Assembly: GCA_003313425.1 (NCBI GenBank) | Contig: NHZP01000029.1 | Span: 248,001 to 312,000, forward strand | Source: Pseudopyrenochaeta lycopersici | Taxonomy: Eukaryota; Ascomycota; Dothideomycetes; Pleosporales; Pseudopyrenochaetaceae | DNA: 64,000 bases | Direction: 5' to 3' | Shown: in pieces, positions 11,860 through 20,675 of the stretch | Numbering within the stretch: the stretch's first letter is position 1 | How the letters are laid out: every line of letters starts with the position of its first letter | The notes under the pieces: model-generated | Told to the model about the DNA's origin: nothing | What the model saw: the letters and a program-made list of their open reading frames with translations, nothing else | Databases searched by the model: none | Program-made: the position numbers and the translations under genes

Positions 11860-13536
11860 ATGACAATGCGGTGGGACTCTTTCTTTGGGCTTGGGGCGCT
11901 TTTGGGGACTGTAGGTGCGCTAGAATGCTCAACAGAATCGATCCAATCTGTCCTTCCATCGAACGCAACTGTCAATTTCGCGCTTCCTCTATCGGCGAAC
12001 TCGACTTTCCAGGTGCCAAAAAGCGACACGGGTTATCCAACGAGCCCAGTCGGACTGCCAGCTTTATGTGCTGTCTCCGTACAAGTACAGTCAATCGGGA
12101 ATACGACATTTGGCTTTGGTCTGTTCTTACCCGAGAGCTGGAATGGCCGATTTCTCGCCGTTGGTAATGGCGGATTTGCAGGAGGCATAAATTGGCTGGA
12201 CATGGTATGTTCCCGATTTCTCATGATCAAATCCGAGTTAATTCGATTGTAGAGCCCTGGAGTACGATACGGCTTTGCAACAATGTCGACAGACACTGGC
12301 CATAATTCATCTACAATCGATGGCTCTTGGGCTTATGAACAGCCTGAGAAAATAGAGAACTGGGGCCACCTAGCCATGCACGGTTCGGTTACCACAGCCA
12401 AATCGATTGTTCCAGCCTACTATTCCAAAGAGATATCCTATAACTATTACGCCGGCTGCTCGACTGGGGGACGCCAAGGGCTTAAAGAGGCAGAGTTGTA
12501 TCCAGACGATTTTGATGGCATTATTGCTGGAGCGCCAGCATGGTGGACATCTCATCTCCAGCCATGGACCATCAAAGTTGCTTCGTATAATCTACCAACT
12601 ACGGCAGATTATCACATTCCCCCTGCCTTATTTCCGGCAATCAAAAAGGAGGTCTTGAAACAATGTGATCCACAAGATGGGCTGAAAGATGGCATAATTT
12701 CCGATCCAGACGGTTGCAATTTCCGGCCAGAAGAACTACTCTGCAGCGCAGACGTCACAAACTCCACCTCGGCAGGCTGTCTTACCTCTCCTCAGATCTC
12801 CACACTCTACAACCTTTACAATGACTTTGTGGGCGAGAATCAGACCTTCTTCTACCCACATCTAAACTTCGGCAGCGAAGGAAATTGGCCTATACATCTC
12901 TCATCCAACGCCCCTAACCCGCTAGGTACAGGTTACGTTCAGTACTTCTTAGGGTTTGGTTCAGACTGGCCGTGGCAGGACTTCAACGAAGATATCCAGC
13001 GCTTGGCAGACCGCACCAATCCGGGCAATGCTTCCGTCAATTTCGATCTTTCCTCCTATCATGCTAAAGGAGGTAAAATACTATCCTACCATGGTATGAG
13101 CGATGCACATATTCCAACGAACTCGTTACCCTACTTCTACAACCAAGTTTACCGCACATTGAAGCCCCGAGGAATCGAAATGGACTCTTTCTTTCGTTTC
13201 TTCTTTGTGCCCGGAATGGGTCATTGCTCGTCTACTGACGTGAACGCCCCGTGGTACTTTGCAGGGCCAAACCAGGCAGGGCAACTTGGACCAACCGTTC
13301 ACGGCGTACCTGGATACGAGGACAAGGAACATGACGCCTTGCTTGCAATGGTGGCATGGGTGGAAGAGGGAAACGCCCCAGACCAGATCATAGGGACCAA
13401 GTATGTCAACGACACATTGCACACTCAAGTCTCCAGGCAACGACCACTGTGCATGTACCCCAAGCAAGCCAAGTACAAGGGGACTGGCAATGCAGATGAT
13501 GCGGCAAGCTGGGAATGTAAATCACTGTATGAGTAG
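11860..13536 (+). CDS. Secreted feruloyl esterase / tannase family hydrolase
   Basis: Exons 11860-12204 and 12253-13536 give 542 residues. A signal peptide is visible (about residues 1-20, ending near GALEC). The tannase/feruloyl esterase signature is complete: the CS-D-HC arrangement with Cys184-Ser185 in GCSTGGRQG, Asp399 in MSDAHIP and His439-Cys440 in GMGHCSS, where the two Cys are expected to bridge the catalytic Ser and His. An Asp-rich loop (CDPQDGLKDGIISDPDGC, about 253-270) matches the family's calcium site. Several N-glycosylation sequons are present. Such enzymes release ferulic or related hydroxycinnamic acids from plant cell wall, or cleave gallate esters; the sequence alone does not decide. 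The intron donor follows ATG at 12204 and the join reads LDM-SPGVRYGF. ATG at 11866 is an alternative start. It fits a plant-associated or saprotrophic fungus. Confidence 0.93.
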
Positions 13537-13845
13537 ATCGGTGTTCATTGACCGTCTATGCTGTACTTAGCGTACGAGATATGATATCGGATCATCTGAT
13601 GCATCTTGTCTATCAATGTTATCCTTCGAATTTAGTCCACGTACAAGGCATCGAGTTCTTCTTAAAACTACAATCATTGGTTCACGACTAACACGTCTTC
13701 GTTCTTGGTTTCACTGCTCTTGTCTACATGGTGGGAAACATGTTGCCGGAAGCTTTCACCACACCAGTTATAGTATCACATAGGTTGGAGCATTGTAGCC
13801 TTGATAATCCAGATTGTTTGAAAATGCGCTAGAATACTTTACTAT
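13537..13845. other. Convergent 3' flanks
   Basis: About 310 bp between the esterase stop and the stop of the disrupted HET gene on the other strand. Nothing beyond presumed 3' UTRs is seen. Confidence 0.5.
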
Positions 13846-14839
13846 TCAGTCTGAATTTTTTCGATGCTCCAATGCTTCGACAAGACACGGTATCATTTTC
13901 CGTAGCTCACTATTATCTCTTGACTCTGTGATAAGAAGTCTCCGAAATGTCATAGAACTGGCTTGCACATTTCCCGATTTCACAAGAAGCATCATCATTT
14001 GGCCTGCGTGGCGGAGATTCCTTGCTGCCGCTCTAATCATCTTCTCTGTAACTTTGACCACTTTTCCATGTTGCTGAAGTTGATGTTCCATTACGCGGGC
14101 ACTACAAGCACGCGCAATCCTTGTAAAAAGTTCTTCTGTGTTCTGGAAGGTTTGTGCTTGTTGCGCGAGCAGGGATATTATTATTTCGTTCTCTCGCTGT
14201 GCTTCATATGAACAGTATTTGGTTGGCTTTTCTTTAGCGATAATTTGGTCTAGCCTTTGCTTGAGAAGGATCCCCATCACCTCTCCTCTAGCCTTTGTGT
14301 TGCGTGCTGCAGCTTGAACCACTCGCGTTCCTATGAGTATTTGGTTTCCTCTTTGATCAAAAAAGTCGACCACATCTTTTTTTGCCCATTGTTCTACATT
14401 CTTACAGAAGAAGTGGGTATTGAACCGTTTGAGTTCCTCCAGGAACCTCGATACGGTCAGGCCGCTATAACCCTGATATTCGAATAAGTAGAGACAAAGA
14501 TGTCTGATGACTTGGTCCGTAGATTTCGTATAATCTGCCCGCAAATTATGGGTGCCACGATCTGATGATATACCAATCAAGGCGAATACCCTATCACGAG
14601 GCTCAGACGCTTCGCTTTTCTTGAACTTTGTCAAGAGCGTGTAGAGGTCTCGCCTCTGGCTCCACCAGGAATGGTTCCGTGAGGGACCTGGCATGATATC
14701 TAAGACCGCTTGAACATGATAATCTATACTGATACCCATGAGAATCGGGGCTAGGGCAAAAATTTGTGCTGTGACGCATTGTGTGCCGCAATATAACGTA
14801 GCTCTCCTCGCCTTGGCAACTTCTTGCAATATCCACACC
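13846..14839 (-). pseudogene. HET-domain gene, C-terminal fragment cut off by a retrotransposon
   Basis: This is the downstream half of the HET gene whose upstream half lies at 20072-20675. It opens directly at the element border with the HET-family motif V-W-I-L-Q-E-V-A and continues about 330 residues: the end of the HET domain (SEPRDRVFALIGISSD is a typical HET segment) and a Lys/Arg/Gln-rich, largely helical C-terminal region without a recognisable domain. The first codon after the border is GTG, so this half has no start of its own; the first in-frame ATG is about 34 codons in. No internal stop or frameshift is seen, so the only visible lesion is the insertion. Known HET proteins trigger incompatibility-type cell death in fungi; the role of this one is unknown. 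Confidence 0.88.
14835..14839. repeat. Target-site duplication (ACACC), left copy
   Basis: The five bases ACACC directly precede the TG of the left LTR and recur directly after the CA of the right LTR, as expected for a 5-bp staggered integrase cut. Confidence 0.95.
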
Positions 14840-15012
14840 TGTGAGCGGTCTCTAGTAACTGGATTCCAGCTATCTAGTCCAGATGCTATCTACAACCAAG
14901 ATAGGAAGAAAAGAGGAGAATTGGGTGCCACGCGAGGTACAAAGTTTTCCGTGCACGAGCCGTATATCCGTGCACGACGGCGCAGCCTCGAGCACTGGCC
15001 TAGCCCGTTACA
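14840..15012 (-). repeat. 3' LTR (173 bp)
   Basis: It begins TGT and ends ACA on either strand and matches the copy at 19899-20071 throughout by eye. It contains two direct copies of CCGTGCACGA (14949-14958 and 14968-14977) and the site TACAACCAAGAT (14891-14902) that complements the primer-binding region. Confidence 0.95.
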
Positions 15013-18000
15013 TTACCCCCCTCCTCCCTTTCTGCGCGTCTTCGTCCATAGCTTCCATGCCTCAGTCTTACGCACATTCTCAACTGGCTCCCAGGTTGGG
15101 TCCGCATAGTCAACCCACTTCACACGTGCTTCTTTAAAGTGTCTTCGGCCCCGCCTTGTAGCCCTTTCGTCTAATATTCGCTCAACTAGCCAGGCTTCCT
15201 CTCCGTCAATAAGTAAGGGCCCTGGTTGGCTGTCCCCAGTCTTCTGGGATGGGAGGGGATCGTTTGGTGCAGGCCGTAGTACATCAACGTGGAAAACGGG
15301 ATGTATCCTACCAGGAACGTCAAGCTTATATGCGTGGGAGCTAACTTGTCGTACAACTCGGTACTTGCCATGCAACCAGTCTAGCTTCTTCGAGGGTCTT
15401 GATGTTTTTACATTCCTCAGGTTAAGGAATACCCAGTCTCCCTCCTTGTACTGCGGTGCTGCTGTTCGGGTTCTGTTAGCTTGGTGTTGTTGTTTCTCCT
15501 GTGCCATAGCTATTGCAGCTTGGGCCCATTCTGTTGCGTCTTGAAGTCTTTTAAGGAAATCTTCTGCTAGTACTTCGCCATCCTTCTTTGTTCGGTCCTG
15601 GATTGTGCGCTCTTCAACAAGCTGTATTGGCTCGTTATGGTATCCGTGCATAAAGAAAAAAGGGCTTAGTCCTGTAGATGATGCCTCTCGGTTGTTGATC
15701 GCTCCCATAATAATAGGCAGGAGTGTTGACCAGTTCTCCTGCGTGTAGGTTGCCCAAATGCGAATCATCTTCTCAATCTCTTGGTTCATCCGTTCAGTAG
15801 CACCATCAGTTTGTGGGTGATAAGCAGTTGATAGTCGTTGCTCGATATTTAAGAGTCTGCAAAAATATCTCCATAGATCGCTGACAAATTGAGGGCCTCT
15901 ATCGCTCGTGATTGCAGTAGGGATGCCATGAATTGGGTAGTGGCGTTCAAAGAGCCTTTGTGCGACTGCTTCAGCGGAGAGATCGTGCATACTCTCTAGT
16001 TCTACTCCTTTTGTAAGCCGATCTGTCAGAACCATGCAGCTTGGAGCATTGTCTCGCCCTGATAGCGGCAAGTCCGTGATAAAGTCGATGGAGATTTCCC
16101 CCCAGATACGTTCAGGTATTGGCATTGGCTTGAGGAGGCCCTTCTTCGTCTCCCTCCATATAGTGTTTCTCCCGCACACTTCGCAGTTTCGAACAAATTG
16201 TCGCACGTCACTCGCAGCACCCGACCAAAAGAACTGCCTTGATAGGATTGCGTAGGTGAGATCTCTCCCAGGGTGTCCAGTAATATGCGAGTCGTGGATA
16301 TTTTGAATGATCTGGGTGCGTAGTGGTTCGCAATTTGGAATCCAGATCCTTCCTCGAAATCGTAGCAAGCCTCTCTCGTCCACGGAGCATTCCGCCATGC
16401 TTACGGATTTCTCTTTCTGCAGATCTACTGGAAGGTTTCTCTCTTTGCGTATTACCAGGGTAGTGAGCTCTCGGTAGAGTTTGTCCTGCTGTCGACTCTT
16501 ATGCCATAGTTCTTGCATTTGGTCATCTTCGAACAGTCGTACACTCTTCGCAAAATCGATATTGGTTAGTGATGAGGCGAGAGATAGGACTTGAGTGTTC
16601 CTGAGGTGCTTATTCTGAAAGAGCCGTTTGAACCGAGATCGGAGGCGTTCGTCGTCATAGTTGGCGGGCAGGTCCTGTTCTCGTCGTGACAATGCGTCAG
16701 GCTTTCCCATCATCTTCCCGGGCTTCCATTCGAGGGTGAAGTTGAACCTTGAGAGGAATTCTGACCAGCGCACTTGTCTCTCTGATAGTTGTCTCTCAGT
16801 GTAAAAGTATTTCAGGTTCTTGTGATCAGTTAAGATAGTGAAGTGCTTAACCATGTGCAACTCTGGCTCCCAGGCTTCCAAACAACGGACGATAGCAAGG
16901 AGCTCCTTATCGTGGATTGGGTAATTAGCTTCTGTCGCTGAGTGCTTCTTAGAATAATAAGCAACAGGTTGCCAATTGCTGTTCTTGTCCTTCTGTAAGA
17001 GTAAGCCACCAGTAGCGTGTCCAGACGAATCTGCTTCCAACAAGGTCTCCTTTTCTGGATCAAAATGAGCCAATATTGGTGCTGTGATAAGGAGCTCTTT
17101 GATCTTCTCAAATGCTTCTTGACACGCTTCGTCCCATCGGAAGGGGACGTCCTTTCTTGTTAGATTAGTGAGGGGTTCAGCGATATCGGAGAACTCTGGT
17201 ATAAAAACTCGGTAAAAGTTGGCGAATCCAATAAACCCTCGTACGGCCTTCACGGACGATGGCGTGGCCCAATCACGTATGGCGGCAATCTTGTCGGGGT
17301 CAACTCGTATTCCGACTTCTGCCTCAATAATGTATCCAAGGTATTTGACTCTCTTAGTTTCGAACTCACACTTGTCAATATCAATCTGGAGTCCGGCGTC
17401 CATCAGACGTTGAAGGACTCTTCCAACCTTCTGCCGGTGGTCTTGGAGGGACCCTGAGGAGTAAATCAGGATGTCGTCGATGTATGCAGATACAAAGTCG
17501 TCCAAGTAATCCTGCAGAACACTATTTATATACCGCTGAAAGGCAGCGGGTGCTCCTGTTAATCCAAAAGGAACTACGCGCCATTCGAACAATCCGTATC
17601 TCGTCCGGAAGGCTGTTTTCCATTCTTCTCCTTTCGCTAGTCGTATCTTGTGGAATGCTGCAATGACGTCAAGCTTCGTGAACCATCGCGCCTTCGCTAC
17701 GTTTCTCAATGTTTCAGTGAACAACGGGAGTGGGTAGCGGTCCTTCTTAGTGATGTTGTTCAGGCCACGATAGTCTACGCAGAATCGGACTCCTCCTCCG
17801 GGCTTTTTGACCATTAACACTGGCGCGGCAGCCGGCGAGTTGCTGGCTCGAATGAACTCTTTATCTAACAGCTCAGTGAGAGTCTTCCTTAATACGAGCA
17901 GTTCTTCTCGGCCCATGCCGTAGAGAGGTCCCCAAGGAATCGTTTTTTCAGATCCGTTCTGGTCTTTCTCAATCTCAATGTGCAGATCGACACCCTCCCT

Positions 18001-18693
18001 GTGAGGTGGTAGCTTCTCCGCTAGGTGCTGATCAAAAGCCTTCAACCACTTCTGGTAATGAGGTGGCAGTTTGACCTTAGGGTCCGATCGTTTGCGTGGC
18101 TTCAGAGCTTTCTCGATATCTGCGATCGAGACAGCGTATACTCCTGTATCAAGATTGATACCTTCCTGTCGGTTCTTCCTACGATTTCTTCTTACTTCAG
18201 CCAGAAACGCACTAGCTATAAGTTGTGCGGCCTTGAACTGGGGCGGCCTGCGCAACGTCTTCTTGCGGTTCCAAACGCGGATGCCAGACACGCCGATGTC
18301 CAAGCAGCCCCGTCTTGTAGAGATAGTGACATCAGCATCTTCTAGCCATGGGTTTCCGAGGATTAGGTCGTACGTGAGGCCAGGGACTACGTAAAAGAAG
18401 ATGCGCTCCTGCTGGTGTCCATCTATATCGATTGAGGCGTAGGTGATAGTGTTCAGGATTGTCGTTGATTCTGCGTTCTTCCCTGCGGCTCCTTCTAACC
18501 GGCGCGGTGCTATCTTCAACGATGGCAATCTCAGAGATTGAAAGAGTCGTTCACTTATAGCGGAGTAGCAAAGGCAGCCTGAGTCTACGAGACCGGTAAC
18601 GAAGTCAGTTCCATTAAGTCTAACGTCCACTAAAAAGGGGTCACCGTCCATCTTTGCTCTTCCTTCCTCTTTCCATTCTCTCTGAGCTGCCAC
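15013..18693 (-). CDS. pol: Retrotransposon Pol polyprotein (protease, RT, RNase H, integrase, chromodomain)
   Basis: The 1,226-codon frame is intact. Visible landmarks by residue: aspartic protease D37-S-G; RT with the VDYRGLNN block near 306 and catalytic YIDD at 404-407; RNase H with D555; integrase zinc site H803-x3-H807 and C837-x2-C840; DDE triad D870, D931, E967 with exact D-x35-E spacing; chromodomain at about 1168-1215 (VERIL..., VKWVDYADPTWEP). The frame has no ATG at its head: 18693 is GTG, and it is in frame with gag across a single UAG at 18700-18702, so it is probably made by readthrough as Gag-Pol. First internal ATG is residue 15. The stop codon at 15013-15015 touches the LTR. 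The chromodomain may steer integration to marked chromatin, by analogy with other chromoviruses. Confidence 0.95.
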   Translation of the reverse strand: MAAQREWKEEGRAKMDGDPFLVDVRLNGTDFVTGLVDSGCLCYSAISERLFQSLRLPSLKIAPRRLEGAAGKNAESTTILNTITYASIDIDGHQQERIFFYVVPGLTYDLILGNPWLEDADVTISTRRGCLDIGVSGIRVWNRKKTLRRPPQFKAAQLIASAFLAEVRRNRRKNRQEGINLDTGVYAVSIADIEKALKPRKRSDPKVKLPPHYQKWLKAFDQHLAEKLPPHREGVDLHIEIEKDQNGSEKTIPWGPLYGMGREELLVLRKTLTELLDKEFIRASNSPAAAPVLMVKKPGGGVRFCVDYRGLNNITKKDRYPLPLFTETLRNVAKARWFTKLDVIAAFHKIRLAKGEEWKTAFRTRYGLFEWRVVPFGLTGAPAAFQRYINSVLQDYLDDFVSAYIDDILIYSSGSLQDHRQKVGRVLQRLMDAGLQIDIDKCEFETKRVKYLGYIIEAEVGIRVDPDKIAAIRDWATPSSVKAVRGFIGFANFYRVFIPEFSDIAEPLTNLTRKDVPFRWDEACQEAFEKIKELLITAPILAHFDPEKETLLEADSSGHATGGLLLQKDKNSNWQPVAYYSKKHSATEANYPIHDKELLAIVRCLEAWEPELHMVKHFTILTDHKNLKYFYTERQLSERQVRWSEFLSRFNFTLEWKPGKMMGKPDALSRREQDLPANYDDERLRSRFKRLFQNKHLRNTQVLSLASSLTNIDFAKSVRLFEDDQMQELWHKSRQQDKLYRELTTLVIRKERNLPVDLQKEKSVSMAECSVDERGLLRFRGRIWIPNCEPLRTQIIQNIHDSHITGHPGRDLTYAILSRQFFWSGAASDVRQFVRNCEVCGRNTIWRETKKGLLKPMPIPERIWGEISIDFITDLPLSGRDNAPSCMVLTDRLTKGVELESMHDLSAEAVAQRLFERHYPIHGIPTAITSDRGPQFVSDLWRYFCRLLNIEQRLSTAYHPQTDGATERMNQEIEKMIRIWATYTQENWSTLLPIIMGAINNREASSTGLSPFFFMHGYHNEPIQLVEERTIQDRTKKDGEVLAEDFLKRLQDATEWAQAAIAMAQEKQQHQANRTRTAAPQYKEGDWVFLNLRNVKTSRPSKKLDWLHGKYRVVRQVSSHAYKLDVPGRIHPVFHVDVLRPAPNDPLPSQKTGDSQPGPLLIDGEEAWLVERILDERATRRGRRHFKEARVKWVDYADPTWEPVENVRKTEAWKLWTKTRRKGGGG
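15016..15033 (-). other. Polypurine tract
   Basis: The element strand reads AGAAAGGGAGGAGGGGGG, directly before the TAA stop and the 3' LTR. It is the expected plus-strand primer and at the same time encodes the Pol C-terminus R-K-G-G-G-G. Confidence 0.85.
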
Positions 18694-18699
18694 GTAGTC

Positions 18700-19854
18700 C
18701 TATTGCTCTTTGTCAGCTTCGTCTAGCTCGTCTTCAATAGCAGCGCTTGTAACCGCGGCGCTTAACGCGGCTTTGACGCTGGTGTACATTGGTCGGATAG
18801 CGGCTGCTAGCGGGCATGTTACTATTCGGCACCGGCTGCGGCCGCATCGAAGGCAACGCCCTTCACGGCGTCGAGCGTCAATCTCTTCCTGGCCAACCCA
18901 CTTTGCTCGTTTCCCAAGTAGCTCTTGGTCTTCCGGACGCTTTGAAGGGTATCCGTTTACGTTGCCTTTGTCGCGGAGGCGGACAGTGTTCACTTGGGTT
19001 GGAGTAGGTGGTGTTGGTTCCCATTCCATCATGTCTTCGCGGTTGAATTGCATGGCGGCCTTGCTACTAGTAGTTGTTGGCAACGTAGGTACTTGGGCGT
19101 CTCTGATAACGCTTCTCTTCTTCGTCCACTGGCCATATAGCTCCATGTCGTTACTTAGGTTTGCGCACTTTTGGACAAATCCCATATATGTATGGTTGTC
19201 GCCTCCTGATGTACCTACTAGCTTGTCTCTCATCTTGTTGTTGAGCGCGTTGCGCAGATAGGATGTCTTAGCGACGTCGTCCCATCCCTCTGCGTCAGCG
19301 TTGGCTATCTCCCTTTCGAACCGGGGGTAGAAGGATATGAAGGTCTCGTCTTCTTTCTGGCGAATGGAATGTAGATTCTGGATTGCTTTTTCTTTCCGGT
19401 TGCGCTCACCGTAGAGGAGGTCAAGACGGTGAAGAAGTTCGCGAGGATTTGGAGACTCTTGTTTGTTTGCCATCTCGTAGTATGTAGTAACGTTGATTTT
19501 TGCTGTTCCTTCAAGGCGTGCATAGATATAGCGTAGTTGAGCCTTCGAGCTCCCTATAGCTCGCGCATCTTCTTCAATCTTAGCTTCCATCTCTAGCTTC
19601 CATCCTCGCCATTGTGATTTGTTGCCGCTGAACATTGGAGGGTGGGGAAGGCGTGACTTCACAGTTACCGGGGTAGGTTCGGGCGACGGCGTTGGGGCGG
19701 CAGTGGCGCGTGGTGTAAGTTCAGGCGTATTAGATGGCTGCTGTAACTGCGTTTCCAATCGGATGCTTATATCGTCGAGTTTGGCGAACAACTGCTGGAC
19801 TAGTTGGTCCATGTTATTAAGCCGCATATTGACTTCTTCGGTAGGGTCCTGCAT
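18700..19854 (-). CDS. gag: Retrotransposon Gag
   Basis: The product is 384 residues from an ATG at 19854, 44 nt after the 5' LTR. An N-terminal helical Leu/Gln-rich segment (about 8-45) is followed by a Pro/Thr linker and a retrotransposon gag domain (about 75-270; landmarks W-R-G-W and FISFYPRFEREIA). A zinc-knuckle-like motif lies near residues 335-350, CLRCGRSRCRIVTC, with spacing C-x2-C-x4-C-x4-C, so the usual His is Cys. The frame ends at UAG (18700-18702) in the context CAA-UAG-GAC and continues in frame into pol. Gag forms virus-like particles and packages element RNA in related elements. Confidence 0.93.
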   Translation of the reverse strand: MQDPTEEVNMRLNNMDQLVQQLFAKLDDISIRLETQLQQPSNTPELTPRATAAPTPSPEPTPVTVKSRLPHPPMFSGNKSQWRGWKLEMEAKIEEDARAIGSSKAQLRYIYARLEGTAKINVTTYYEMANKQESPNPRELLHRLDLLYGERNRKEKAIQNLHSIRQKEDETFISFYPRFEREIANADAEGWDDVAKTSYLRNALNNKMRDKLVGTSGGDNHTYMGFVQKCANLSNDMELYGQWTKKRSVIRDAQVPTLPTTTSSKAAMQFNREDMMEWEPTPPTPTQVNTVRLRDKGNVNGYPSKRPEDQELLGKRAKWVGQEEIDARRREGRCLRCGRSRCRIVTCPLAAAIRPMYTSVKAALSAAVTSAAIEDELDEADKEQ

Positions 19855-19886
19855 AATGCTTTTTCAGTGTCCTCGTCAGCTGCGAG

Positions 19887-19898
19887 ATCTTGGTTGTA
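19887..19898 (-). other. Primer-binding site, probable self-priming type
   Basis: The 12 bases next to the 5' LTR read TACAACCAAGAT in element sense. They lack the TGG start expected for a tRNA 3'-CCA primer, but are exactly complementary to ATCTTGGTTGTA within the same LTR (19950-19961), as in Tf1-type self-priming elements. Confidence 0.7.
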
Positions 19899-20071
19899 TG
19901 TGAGCGGTCTCTAGTAACTGGATTCCAGCTATCTAGTCCAGATGCTATCTACAACCAAGATAGGAAGAAAAGAGGAGAATTGGGTGCCACGCGAGGTACA
20001 AAGTTTTCCGTGCACGAGCCGTATATCCGTGCACGACGGCGCAGCCTCGAGCACTGGCCTAGCCCGTTACA
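19899..20071 (-). repeat. 5' LTR (173 bp)
   Basis: This is the promoter LTR of the element. A GGATATACGG motif could serve as TATA element upstream of the proposed RNA start near 19961. The bases TGTAA at its outer edge supply a stop codon to the interrupted HET frame. Confidence 0.95.
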
Positions 20072-20076
20072 ACACC
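20072..20076. repeat. Target-site duplication (ACACC), right copy
   Basis: These five bases directly follow the right LTR and match 14835-14839. Confidence 0.95.
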
Positions 20077-20675
20077 CTCTTGAACCATTGTCGTTTACAA
20101 AGGGCTTTTAACGCACTTCGCTGAAGGGTTTCCGGATTCAGATATTTCTTTATCAAGGCAGGCTGCACTGCTAACCAAAGCTCCAGCCAACGTCGGTCCA
20201 CAGGCATCCAAGCTGCACCACCGCGCTTCATATGTTCTTTTTGTAATCGTTGCAAAGAATCCATCAAAACATCGATAGCAAATGTTGCGGGACCCAACCA
20301 GATAATTACCTGTTCTGCTTGTGAGTATATATCTCCCATTTGCTGAACCTGGTGCCCTCTTTCCACCTCGTTTTCTTGATCAATCGAGATTGCGTCTATC
20401 CACAAGATCCGATCTGCATGTCGATAACGCAGCTTCTGCAATGCGAGTAACAAATTTTCTGTAACTGGCAATACCATCCCGCCAACTTCTATCTCATAGG
20501 GCTTTGCTATATCTCCCCATGCGTACGACAAAGCCTCATATTCAATCGTATCTTCGCCAGACAGCCATGCGCCAAACAGCTCACACCGGATTGGCTCATC
20601 TTCGCCTTTGAACAAACGAATAAGGCGAAAGGAAGGACGATCAAGGTCAATTGGGTTATACTGGAATCGCTCCAT
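20072..20675 (-). pseudogene. HET-domain gene, N-terminal fragment cut off by a retrotransposon
   Basis: It starts at ATG 20675 and encodes about 201 native residues before the element. HET motifs are clear: YEALSYAWGD near 45-55, ILWIDAISIDQ near 93-103, and QVQQMGDIYSQAEQVIIWLG near 112-131. The frame breaks in the motif W-F-K-R-V, and the LTR adds a Leu codon and then TAA, so a truncated HET-only product of 203 residues could still be made. Joining this exon to 13846-14839 with one copy of the 5-bp duplication keeps the frame and rebuilds the R-V-W-I-L-Q-E-V motif, which proves both halves were one gene of about 530 residues. Confidence 0.92.

Larger units (their letters stand above)
14840..20071 (-). 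mobile_element. Full-length Ty3/gypsy chromovirus LTR retrotransposon (5,232 bp)
   Basis: The element is bounded by two 173-bp direct LTRs that appear identical base for base, flanked by a perfect 5-bp duplication, and transcribed on the minus strand, so the 5' LTR is the right one. Order in element sense: LTR, 44-nt leader with a primer-binding site, gag, UAG, pol (protease, RT, RNase H, integrase, chromodomain), polypurine tract, LTR. PR-RT-RH-IN order plus a C-terminal chromodomain identifies a chromovirus of Metaviridae. No stop, frameshift or C-to-T decay typical of RIP was seen in either ORF. It lies in the same orientation as the HET gene it interrupts. Identical LTRs and intact frames imply a recent insertion and possible activity. 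Confidence 0.96.

Noticed and set aside
14738..15137. Plus-strand frames crossing the LTRs (also 19890-20124)
   Set aside because: Both LTRs give the same frame because they are the same repeat; no evidence of a plus-strand gene.
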